Shown: piece after piece, positions 1 through 6,721 of the stretch | Layout: every line of letters begins with the position of its first letter | Position numbering within the stretch: position 1 is the stretch's first letter | Assembly: GCA_016650445.1 (NCBI GenBank) | Contig: JAENVS010000022.1 | Coordinates: 1 to 64,000 of the forward strand | Length of the DNA stretch: 64,000 nucleotides | Reading direction: 5' to 3' | Source of the DNA: Frankiaceae bacterium | Lineage (GTDB): Bacteria; Actinomycetota; Actinomycetes; Mycobacteriales; SCTD01 | The notes under the pieces: model-generated | The model's database searches: none | What the model saw: the letters and a program-made list of their open reading frames with translations, nothing else | Told to the model about the DNA's origin: nothing | Position numbers and translations under genes: made by a program

Positions 1-76
1 CCGAGGACCGGTCCGGGGTGCTGATCCCGGTGTTCCGGCTCGTGGCTGTCGTGGGAGCGGTTGCCCCTACGACGAA

Positions 77-102
77 GGGGAGCACTCTGATGAGCGCTCC
101 CC
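77..102 (-). terminator. rpsO terminator hairpin
   Basis: Arms GGGGAGC (77-83) and GCTCCCC (96-102) pair perfectly. After one mismatch a further 3 bp (85-87/92-94) close on a TGAT loop. It begins about 10 bases past the rpsO stop. No T-run follows, which is usual for actinobacterial hairpin terminators, so it could also be an rpsO-pnp processing hairpin. Confidence 0.6.
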
Positions 103-112
103 AGTCGAACGT

Positions 113-382
113 CTAGCGGCGAAGCCCCAACCGCTCGATGAGCGTGCGGTAGCGGTTGATGTCGGTCTTCTCGAGGTACTTCAGGAGCCGGCGGCGTCGG
201 CCGACCAGCCCCAGCAGACCCCGTCGGGTGTGGTGGTCGTGCTTGTGCGTCTTGAGGTGCTCGGTCAGGTCGGCGATGCGCTTGGTGAGCATCGCCACCT
301 GGACCTCCGGCGAACCGGTGTCGCTGTCGACCGTGGCGTATTCCGCCATGATGGCCTGCTTGGTGGCGGTATCGAGGGCCAC
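113..382 (-). CDS. rpsO: 30S ribosomal protein S15
   Basis: Primary 16S rRNA-binding protein of the 30S platform. The 89-residue product has the usual S15 length and hallmarks, including the GSPEVQVA segment, the central [12 protein letters not shown] region and the basic RRRRLLKYL stretch of the last helices. The GTG start is supported by GGAGGA eight bases upstream. It is the last gene of the leftward block and is followed by a hairpin. In related genomes pnp comes next, which would lie beyond the left edge. Confidence 0.97.
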   Translation of the reverse strand: MALDTATKQAIMAEYATVDSDTGSPEVQVAMLTKRIADLTEHLKTHKHDHHTRRGLLGLVGRRRRLLKYLEKTDINRYRTLIERLGLRR

Positions 383-471
383 GTGGTTGTTCCTCCGGTT
401 CGCTGTGTGCGCCAGGGGTCTTCGTCACCCGGGCAGGTAGACACACCGCCGAGTTGCCTCAGCGTGATCAG

Positions 472-477
472 AGCCTA
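472..477 (-). promoter_or_regulatory. candidate -10 of rpsO promoter
   Basis: Read leftward, TAGGCT preceded by TGG (extended -10 like) lies in the 111-base gap between the response regulator and rpsO. It would give a leader of about 85 bases. No convincing -35 was found. The same hexamer occurs upstream of proS and the NUDIX gene. Confidence 0.35.
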
Positions 478-493
478 CCAGCGACGCGCGCGG

Positions 494-895
494 CTACCGG
501 CTGAGCGTGGACTGGGTCGTCGACTCGGGGCCCGACTCGAAGAGGTGGTCCAGGAAGCGGAGCAGCTCGACCGGCTCGAACGGCTTGGACAGGAAGTAGT
601 CGACGCCCTCGGACCAGGCCTGCCACGCCTGGTGGTCGTCGGCGTGCGCGGTGAGCATCACGACGGGCAGGTGCCGACCGCCGCCCGAGCGGATCCGGGT
701 GAGCACGCCGTGGCCGTCGAGGCCCGGCATCATCACGTCCAGGATGACGCAGTCAGGCCGGTCGGCCTCGATCTGCCGCAAGCCGGCGAAGCCGTCAACC
801 GCGACGGCAACCTCGAAGCCCTCGAGCTCGAGCACGTCCTGGATGAGCCGGCACACGCTCGGATCGTCGTCGATCACCAGGATCTTGGGCGGCAT
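494..895 (-). CDS. Single-domain response regulator
   Basis: A 133-residue stand-alone CheY-like receiver domain with no output domain. The acidic pocket is D9-D11, the phospho-acceptor is D53 in the ILDVMMPG motif, with T82 and K104 (KPF) as the conserved switch and lysine residues. The ATG is chosen because GTGAGG precedes it by about 11 bases, and a longer in-frame extension would run back into ribF. It follows ribF by 46 bases, with no histidine kinase nearby. The partner kinase and output are unknown. It may act by protein contact like CheY or DivK, or as a phosphate relay. Confidence 0.9.
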   Translation of the reverse strand: MPPKILVIDDDPSVCRLIQDVLELEGFEVAVAVDGFAGLRQIEADRPDCVILDVMMPGLDGHGVLTRIRSGGGRHLPVVMLTAHADDHQAWQAWSEGVDYFLSKPFEPVELLRFLDHLFESGPESTTQSTLSR

Positions 896-941
896 GGGGG
901 CAGTCACCTCACGAGGATCGGCCGATTGGACCCCTACCCCT

Positions 942-1880
942 TCACCCGGACGGGTGACGGCTGAGGATTTCCCGGGTGCGCTCGACATCGCGGTCCATCT
1001 GCGCAACCAGTCCTTCCACGGTGTCGAAGCGCACGGTGTCACGGAGCCGCGACGTGAACGCGAGCCCGACGCGTTCGCCGTAGATGTCCTCGGAGAAGTC
1101 GAGGACGAACGCCTCCACGCGCCGCTCCCTGCCCGCAAAGGTGGGGTTCGTCCCGATGCTGATGGCGGCCGACAGCACGTCCTTCCCACGCAGCAGCCGC
1201 CCGGCGTAGATGCCATCGGCCGGCACCGCGCTCCACGGGATCAGGCTGAGGTTGGCGGTCGGGTAGCCGATCGCCCGACCGCGCTGGTCGCCGCGCACCA
1301 CCAGCCCCTCGACCCGGTGCTCGCGGCCCAGCACGCGGGCCGCCTCCGCCACGTCACCGGCATCCACGAGCGAGCGGATGTACGTCGAGCTGTACGTCGT
1401 CTCCGCGCTGCCCTGTAGCGCCAGCCCCTCGACGGTGAAGCCGAACCGACGGCCGGCCGCGGTCAGCGTCTCGACGGTGCCGGCGCCCTCCGCGCCGTAC
1501 CGGAAGTTCTCGCCGATGACGACGCCGCTGACGTGCAGCCGCTCGACCAGGACCTCGTGGACGAACTCGTCGGCGGTCAGCCGGCGGAACTCCGGCGTGA
1601 AGGGCAGGACGCACATCACGTCGACGCCGAGCTCCTCGAGCAGGTCCGCCTTGTGCCGCGAGCCCGTGAGGACCGGCGGGTGCGAGCCGGGCCGGATGAT
1701 CTCGATCGGGTGCGGGTCGAAGGTGAGCACGACCGCCGGCACCCCGCGGTCACGAGCGAGCTCGACGGCGCGGCCGATGATGCGCTGGTGCCCCTGGTGC
1801 ACGCCGTCGAAGATGCCGATCGTGACGACGCACCGCCCCCAGCTGGGCGGCACCGCCTCGACACCACGCCACCGCTGCAT
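942..1880 (-). CDS. ribF: Bifunctional riboflavin kinase / FAD synthetase
   Basis: Phosphorylates riboflavin to FMN, then adenylylates FMN to FAD. The 312-residue length is normal. The N-terminal nucleotidyltransferase half carries the IGIFDGVHQGHQ signature (residues 21-32) and the C-terminal riboflavin-kinase half carries GYPTANLSL and the GIYAG strand. The ATG start keeps the typical opening MQRWRG. It lies in the conserved truB-ribF-rpsO neighbourhood, here separated from truB by an inserted plus-strand HNH gene and from rpsO by a response regulator. Confidence 0.96.
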   Translation of the reverse strand: MQRWRGVEAVPPSWGRCVVTIGIFDGVHQGHQRIIGRAVELARDRGVPAVVLTFDPHPIEIIRPGSHPPVLTGSRHKADLLEELGVDVMCVLPFTPEFRRLTADEFVHEVLVERLHVSGVVIGENFRYGAEGAGTVETLTAAGRRFGFTVEGLALQGSAETTYSSTYIRSLVDAGDVAEAARVLGREHRVEGLVVRGDQRGRAIGYPTANLSLIPWSAVPADGIYAGRLLRGKDVLSAAISIGTNPTFAGRERRVEAFVLDFSEDIYGERVGLAFTSRLRDTVRFDTVEGLVAQMDRDVERTREILSRHPSG

Positions 1881-1938
1881 GCGATCAGGGTGCCAGATGC
1901 GGACGCGCCGGCTTTGCCACTCTGCTGCTCGTCCTCGT

Positions 1939-2012
1939 TGATCGACGGAAGCTTTCCGGCACTTTCGAGCTGAACGCCGTGCCTGAAACTGCCGGTTCGG
2001 TGCCGTCGATCA
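1939..2012. repeat. Imperfect intergenic palindrome (copy 1)
   Basis: Two inverted 32-base arms (1939-1970 and 1981-2012) flank a 10-base loop. Both arms start with TGATCGACGG and share an internal CCGGCA and TTC. The intervening seven bases differ between arms. The terminal ten bases are identical to those of the palindrome at 12385-12448, so this looks like a member of a dispersed family. It occupies part of the 343-base ribF-HNH gap. Confidence 0.6.
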
Positions 2013-2146
2013 TGAAGAGTCCTTGGTGCAGACGTGCCGTTCTCCGAGGCTGTCGGACCTCACTTGTATCTACGCGCCGGAACCCCTGTTCTGGACGCAT
2101 CGCCCGTTCGCACCCGCCACCACGTGGAGCGGGCCAGGTCGCAGGC

Positions 2147-2155
2147 TGTGGATAA
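2147..2155 (-). promoter_or_regulatory. DnaA-box-like 9-mer
   Basis: TGTGGATAA, the complement of TTATCCACA, is a perfect match to the classical strong DnaA box. It sits about 30-40 bases upstream of the candidate -35 of the HNH gene. It is a single site with no cluster around it, so it is not an origin. It may be chance or a DnaA-responsive promoter element. Confidence 0.35.
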
Positions 2156-2186
2156 GAATTTCCCTTGCACAGCAGGGCTTTTGGTG

Positions 2187-2215
2187 TTGCGGAGCAGATC
2201 GCATCGTGGCATGAT
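2187..2215 (+). promoter_or_regulatory. Candidate promoter of the HNH gene
   Basis: TTGCGG (2187-2192) and CATGAT (2210-2215) are separated by 17 bases. Transcription would start at or within a few bases of the ATG at 2224, giving a leaderless mRNA. No ribosome binding site precedes the ATG. The remainder of the 1881-2223 gap holds the palindrome and DnaA-like box noted separately and no further gene. Confidence 0.45.
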
Positions 2216-2231
2216 TCGAACATATGAGCGA
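2216..2231 (+). promoter_or_regulatory. LexA/SOS-box-like operator overlapping the start codon
   Basis: TCGAAC-ATAT-GAGCGA fits the mycobacterial/actinobacterial SOS box TCGAAC-N4-GTTCGA at 10 of 12 fixed positions. The left half is perfect. The spacer and right half contain the ATG of the HNH gene and lie just after the -10, so bound LexA would block initiation. DUF222/13E12-family genes of Mycobacterium tuberculosis are known LexA targets, which supports the reading. Confidence 0.5.
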
Positions 2232-4062
2232 ATGCCCGGTCACGCCGCCGAACCTCTCGAGCCTGACGCACCGCGTCCGGCTTGGAGGCGACGCGGCCAT
2301 CGCCGAGGCCGTCGAGCTGATCCCGCTCCTTCCTCCGGGTCCGGAGTCGGCGTCCTTGCTGATCTCCCTGCCCCCCACCGACGACCGGCTGCTGCAGTCC
2401 GTGGTGCTCGAGGCGTGGGACCGGCACGTCTCCTGGGCGCAAGCGATGCTCTACGGCGCAGCGCAGCCGTTCGCCTGCAGCGACAGCCCGGAGCGCGACA
2501 ACCTCGAAAGGGTCCGGCACGCGCTCGGGCTCTCCGCGCACGGCGCCAAGAACGTCCAGGCGGTCTCGCGGCGCCTGTTCACCCTGTTCGCCTCGACACT
2601 CGGTCTGCTCCAGCGCGGCCAGATCAGTCGCGGTCATGTCTGGGGCCTGATCGAGATGACCGCCGACCTCGACGACCACGAAGCGGGGTTGATCGAGGAG
2701 CGGGTCATCACCGACGCACCCGGCCAGACCATCGCCGAGTTCCGCCGAGCCCTCGACCGCGCGCGGCAGATGGTCTGCCCCGAGGCCGCGCAGCAACGGC
2801 ACGAGCGCAAGGTAGCGGGCCGTCAGGTGACCCGCTGGACCGACCGGGACGGCATGGGGCGCATGCTCGCCGATCTCCCGCCGGAAGACATTGCGGCTGC
2901 GTGGGAGGTGCTATGCCGGCGCGCCGACGAGATCGCGCAACCCGACGACCCGCGGGGCCGACCGGCCCGGCTCGCCGATGCGCTGGTCGAGTCGATCACC
3001 GGCGTTCCCGCGGCCAACGACCCTCGTCGACGGCTCGACACCCCGGCCACGAGCGACGACGACTGGGAGCAGCGACAGCCACCCGAAACAGCCCAACCCG
3101 GCGACAGTGCCCCGTCGGCCGACTCAGCTCGCCCCGCCGAGGCGCCGGCGGCGCTCGGCAAGCGTGCCGCGGAGCTGACCGACCCGGCAGAGGAGTCGTC
3201 GGGCCAGTCCGCACGGCGTCAGAAGCCGCTGCCCGATCGGAAGCCCGCCGCGCATGCCGAGCCGGAAGCAATCGAGCCCTCGCCGACTCCCCCACCCCGT
3301 CCCGCACCGGCCGACACGCCGACGAGTGCGGAGGGCGTCGCTGGCGACGAGATTGAGATTCACGTGGTCGTGCAGGTCGCGCAGATGCGTGGGCAGCCCG
3401 AGCCGACCGCCGCTCCAGACGCAGAGTCCGTCGTGGTGCCCCTGGCTCCCCGTCGGGCACGGCGCGCCCTCGCCCGCCGCGGTCGCCGACTCGGCTCGAC
3501 CCTGTGGGCGGTCATCGGTGTGGACAGCCTGATCGGGAATGCCAACGTGCCGGGCGAGATCTCCACCTTCGGTGCCGTGCCAGCAAGTGTCGTGCGGCGG
3601 ATGGCGCAAGGCCGGGTGATCCTGCGCCGACTCGTCGTCGACAACCATGGTCGGCTGATCGATGCAGAGCTGACGGTCACGCTGCCAGCCGGTTCGCCGG
3701 CGGAACCAGCCGTGGAGGAGCTGCTGACGGCGCCCTACCGGACGCACCCACTCGACTACGGCAGCACGGTCTACCGGCTGCCGGCCGACCTCGACCGGCA
3801 CGTGGTGCTGCGTGACCGCACCTGCACCGTCCCCGGCTGCGGGCAGCCTGCGATGCGATGCGATGGCGAGCACGCCGTCCCCTGGCCGTCCGGATCAACC
3901 AGCGAGGACAACTGCGGCGCGATGTGCCGCTGGCACCACCGGCTCAAGACCCACAGCGGCTGGACGGTCGAACGCCTCGCCGACGGATCAGTGCTGTGGA
4001 CCAGCCCCGAGGGACTGAGTCGACGAAGACGACCGTTCGACTACACGCGCTACATCAGCTGA
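2224..4062 (+). CDS. DUF222-HNH endonuclease family protein (13E12-type)
   Basis: A 612-residue member of the large actinobacterial DUF222/HNH family. The N-terminal two-fifths is the helical DUF222 domain. It is followed by a long Pro/Ala/Glu-rich linker (roughly residues 260-370), a second conserved segment, and a C-terminal HNH nuclease domain with CTVPGC, GEHAVPW, EDNC and CRWHHRLKTHSGW as zinc and metal-binding elements. It is the only plus-strand gene in the left 11 kb and interrupts the truB-ribF block. It ends 12 bases from the convergent truB stop. A leaderless promoter and SOS-like box suggest DNA-damage control. The substrate and role of the family are unknown. No terminal repeats or transposase mark it as a mobile element. 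Confidence 0.88.
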   Translation: MSECPVTPPNLSSLTHRVRLGGDAAIAEAVELIPLLPPGPESASLLISLPPTDDRLLQSVVLEAWDRHVSWAQAMLYGAAQPFACSDSPERDNLERVRHALGLSAHGAKNVQAVSRRLFTLFASTLGLLQRGQISRGHVWGLIEMTADLDDHEAGLIEERVITDAPGQTIAEFRRALDRARQMVCPEAAQQRHERKVAGRQVTRWTDRDGMGRMLADLPPEDIAAAWEVLCRRADEIAQPDDPRGRPARLADALVESITGVPAANDPRRRLDTPATSDDDWEQRQPPETAQPGDSAPSADSARPAEAPAALGKRAAELTDPAEESSGQSARRQKPLPDRKPAAHAEPEAIEPSPTPPPRPAPADTPTSAEGVAGDEIEIHVVVQVAQMRGQPEPTAAPDAESVVVPLAPRRARRALARRGRRLGSTLWAVIGVDSLIGNANVPGEISTFGAVPASVVRRMAQGRVILRRLVVDNHGRLIDAELTVTLPAGSPAEPAVEELLTAPYRTHPLDYGSTVYRLPADLDRHVVLRDRTCTVPGCGQPAMRCDGEHAVPWPSGSTSEDNCGAMCRWHHRLKTHSGWTVERLADGSVLWTSPEGLSRRRRPFDYTRYIS

Positions 4063-4074
4063 TCTGCCGACCGA

Positions 4075-4950
4075 CTAGCCAGCGGGCGCGAAGACTACGG
4101 TCGACCGCGCAACTCCGTCGCGGTCTTCGACGAGCGCGATGCAACTGCCGTCCGGTGCGAATGCCCCATGCACGCCCGCCGTGCCGGTGGGCTCGAGCTT
4201 CTTGCCGTAGGACAGCGCCACAGCCTCGTCGTCGGTCAGCTCGCGCCGCGGGAACGACGCCGCAACGGCAACATCGAGCGGTACGACGGCGAGCTCCGGC
4301 CCAGGCAGCAGAGCCAGCTGCTCCAGGGTGCGCGCCCGGTCGAGGGCGAAGGGCCCGACGCGCGTCCGGCGCAGCGCCGTCAGGTGCGCGCCGACGCCGA
4401 GCAACCGGCCGAGGTCGCGGGCCAACGCGCGCACGTAGGTGCCCGACGTGCACACGACGCGCACATCGAGCTCGTCCCCCCGACGCTCCAGCAGCTCGAA
4501 CCGCGACACCGTCACAGTGCGAGCGGCGAGCTCGACGTCCTCCCCCGCCCGCACCCGCGCGTAGGCGCGGACTCCGTCGACCTTGACGGCCGAGACGGCG
4601 GAGGGCACCTGCTCGATCGCGCCTGTCAGCGCAGCCATCGCCGGGGCGACGTCACCGACACCTGAGGCGTCGCGCACCTCGACGACCTCGCCCTCGGCGT
4701 CGTCGGTGACCGTCGTGACGCCGAGCCGGATCGTCGCGTCGTAGTCCTTGTCGGTGAGCGCCAGGTGCCCGAGCAACCGGGTCGCTCGACCGATGCCGAG
4801 GACGAGCACGCCCGTCGCCATCGGGTCGAGGGTGCCGGCGTGGCCGACCTTGCGGGTTCCGGCGAGCGTGCGGACCCGGCCGACGACGTCGTGGCTGGTC
4901 CAGCCACTCGGCTTGTCCACGACGAGCAGCCCGTCGGGGGCGGCGGTCAT
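4075..4950 (-). CDS. truB: tRNA pseudouridine-55 synthase
   Basis: Converts U55 of the tRNA T-loop to pseudouridine. The 291-residue product has the family motif GHAGTLDPMATGVL with the catalytic Asp at residue 42, the early DKPSGWTSHDVV segment and a C-terminal extension in the position of the actinobacterial TruB/PUA region. The ATG start overlaps the nrnA stop by four bases (ATGA), the normal operon arrangement here. It is the last gene of the rimP-truB transcription unit. Confidence 0.97.
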   Translation of the reverse strand: MTAAPDGLLVVDKPSGWTSHDVVGRVRTLAGTRKVGHAGTLDPMATGVLVLGIGRATRLLGHLALTDKDYDATIRLGVTTVTDDAEGEVVEVRDASGVGDVAPAMAALTGAIEQVPSAVSAVKVDGVRAYARVRAGEDVELAARTVTVSRFELLERRGDELDVRVVCTSGTYVRALARDLGRLLGVGAHLTALRRTRVGPFALDRARTLEQLALLPGPELAVVPLDVAVAASFPRRELTDDEAVALSYGKKLEPTGTAGVHGAFAPDGSCIALVEDRDGVARSTVVFAPAG

Positions 4951-5966
4951 GTGGGCAGGTGCGGCGCCGTCGCGAGCGCCGACCGAAGCCGGTCGAGCGC
5001 GTCCTCGACACCGCCGTGCGACGTGAAGCCGGCGGCGTAGCGGTGGCCGCCGCCGCCCAGTGGGACGCAGAGCGCGCCGAGGTCGACAGCGCCCTTGCTC
5101 CGCAGCGAGACGCGCACCGAGTCGGTCTCGGGCTCGCCCTTGAAGACCGCGGCGACCTCGGCCTCCTGCGCCGTGCGCACGACGTCGATGACGCCCTCGA
5201 CGTCCGCGAGCGTGAGCCCGTGCCGCTGCAGGTCCTCCGGGCGGACCGTCGTCCACACCAGTCCGAGACCGCCCGCGGCACCGGGGTCGAGCTCGGTGCG
5301 GCTGCACACGTCGCCGAGCAGACGGACGTACGCCAGCGACGCGGTGTCCCAGATCGCGCGGCTGATCAGGTCGTGCTCGATGCCGGTGGCGATCAGCCGC
5401 GCGGCCAGCTCGTGCACCGAGGGCGTGGTCGCGACGTACTTGAACGATCCCGTGTCGGTGACCAGCGCGGTGTAGAGCGGCGCCGCGACCTCCGCGGTGA
5501 GCGGCAAGCCGAGGCGGTCCAGGATCTCCGCGACGAGCACAGCCGTCGCTGCGGCGTCGACGTCGACGAGGTTGACCGTTCCGTACCGCGTGTTGGTGGC
5601 GTGGTGGTCGACGACGACCGATGTGCCGGCGGCAGCCACCCGGTCGGAGAGCGACCCGAGCCGGTCGAGGCTGCCGGTGTCGAACGTGACGAGCACCTCG
5701 GGCTCGGCAGGGAAGTCCGCAGGTTCGACGAGGATGTCCAGGGCCGGCAGGAAGGAGTACGTCGAGGGCACCCCGAAGGTCTCACCGTCTGCGATGCCGA
5801 ACGACGCGACGACGGACCTGCCGTTCGCGCGCAGCGCAGCCCCCAGCCCGAGCATCGAGCCGAGCGCGTCCCCGTCGGGTCCGACGTGACAGAGCAGGGC
5901 GATGTCGTCGGCGCCGCCGATCGCGGTGAGTGCGTCCGACCACTCTTGTGCAGACGGAGCCCTCAC
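4947..5966 (-). CDS. nrnA: Oligoribonuclease / pAp phosphatase, DHH family
   Basis: A DHH/DHHA1 phosphoesterase of 339 residues that degrades nanoRNAs and dephosphorylates 3'-phosphoadenosine 5'-phosphate. Metal ligands are visible in HVGPDGDALGS (D31, D33), FDTGSLDRLG (D96) and the VVVDHHATN motif (D120-H122). The DHHA1 domain ends with GGGGHRYAAGF. The GTG start overlaps the rbfA stop by four bases, and it lies between rbfA and truB as in most Actinobacteria. Confidence 0.94.
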   Translation of the reverse strand: MRAPSAQEWSDALTAIGGADDIALLCHVGPDGDALGSMLGLGAALRANGRSVVASFGIADGETFGVPSTYSFLPALDILVEPADFPAEPEVLVTFDTGSLDRLGSLSDRVAAAGTSVVVDHHATNTRYGTVNLVDVDAAATAVLVAEILDRLGLPLTAEVAAPLYTALVTDTGSFKYVATTPSVHELAARLIATGIEHDLISRAIWDTASLAYVRLLGDVCSRTELDPGAAGGLGLVWTTVRPEDLQRHGLTLADVEGVIDVVRTAQEAEVAAVFKGEPETDSVRVSLRSKGAVDLGALCVPLGGGGHRYAAGFTSHGGVEDALDRLRSALATAPHLPT

Positions 5967-6424
5967 GCGTCGTCGTCCGCCTCGTCGTCGACGTCGTCCA
6001 CGACAACCCGCGGTGCGCGGTACGGGTCGGCGTCGCCCGCGGGCAGTGCGGACTCGGCCTGCTCCTGCACCTTCGCGTCTTCGGCGCGCGCCTTGGCGAG
6101 CAGCTCCTCGATGCGGCCGGCGGTCTCGGGGACGACGTCCGCGATGAAGGCCAGGGACGGGGTGTAGCGCACGCCGGTCTGCTTGCCGACCTGCGCGCGG
6201 AGCACGCCCTTCGCCGACTCGAGCGCCATGGCGCTCTCCTGCCGAGCCTGGGCGTCGCCGTACACCGTGTAGTAGAGCGTCGCCTCGCGCAGGTCGGGCG
6301 TGAGCTTCGCGTCGGTGATGGTGACCATCCCGAGCCGGGGGTCCTTGACCTGCATCTCGAGGGTCGAGGCGACGACCTCGCGGATCCGTACGGCGAGCTT
6401 GCGGGCTCGCGCGACGTCAACCAT
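5963..6424 (-). CDS. rbfA: 30S ribosome-binding factor A
   Basis: Late-stage 30S maturation factor with a KH-like fold. The 153-residue protein shows the family pattern RARKLAVRIREVVAS, DPRLGMVTITDAKLTPDL and the VRYTPSLAF strand. A highly acidic tail (DDVDDEADDDA) extends beyond the domain, as often seen in Actinobacteria. The ATG overlaps the DUF503 stop by one base. It lies downstream of infB in the conserved order. Confidence 0.95.
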   Translation of the reverse strand: MVDVARARKLAVRIREVVASTLEMQVKDPRLGMVTITDAKLTPDLREATLYYTVYGDAQARQESAMALESAKGVLRAQVGKQTGVRYTPSLAFIADVVPETAGRIEELLAKARAEDAKVQEQAESALPAGDADPYRAPRVVVDDVDDEADDDA

Positions 6425-6720
6425 TACTCGTCCTCATCCGTGTGCAGTTGCTGGTGCGCGGACAACAGCTCGATCTCGGGTCGCGATGCCACCAGGCGCT
6501 CACACGCCTCGAGCACGTCCCTGCAGTGCTGGGCGTCCGCTCCGACGACCGCCACTCCGACCAGTGCCCGCCGGTGCAGGTCGAGATGACCTGCCTCGGC
6601 GGCACTGACGTCATACCTGCGCCGAAGCTCGCTGACGAGCGGCCGCACGACGGACCTCTTCTCCTTGAGCGAGTGGATGTCGCCGAGGAGAAGGTCAAGG
6701 GACAGCGCACCGACCCACAC
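6424..6720 (-). CDS. DUF503 family protein
   Basis: A 98-residue small conserved protein of unknown function, usually encoded between infB and rbfA (YlxP-like). It starts with the typical VGALSLDLLLGDIHSLKEKRSVV segment. The GTG start is one base from the infB stop and its own stop overlaps the rbfA start. Location suggests a part in ribosome maturation or translation, but no activity can be read from the sequence. Confidence 0.9.
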   Translation of the reverse strand: MWVGALSLDLLLGDIHSLKEKRSVVRPLVSELRRRYDVSAAEAGHLDLHRRALVGVAVVGADAQHCRDVLEACERLVASRPEIELLSAHQQLHTDEDE

Positions 6721-6721
6721 G

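Noticed and set aside
494-1216. Longer, 240-residue version of the response regulator
   Set aside because: The extra N-terminus lies inside ribF in another frame and is not receiver-like. The internal ATG has a ribosome binding site and gives an exact receiver domain.
1885-2802. 305-codon minus-strand frame across the ribF-HNH gap
   Set aside because: It is antisense to the HNH gene over most of its length and shows no recognisable protein features; the gap itself contains palindrome and promoter-like elements.
2224-4062. HNH gene as part of an insertion sequence or homing element
   Set aside because: No flanking direct repeats, transposase or intron/intein boundaries were seen; the nearby palindrome is shared with a locus that has no HNH gene.
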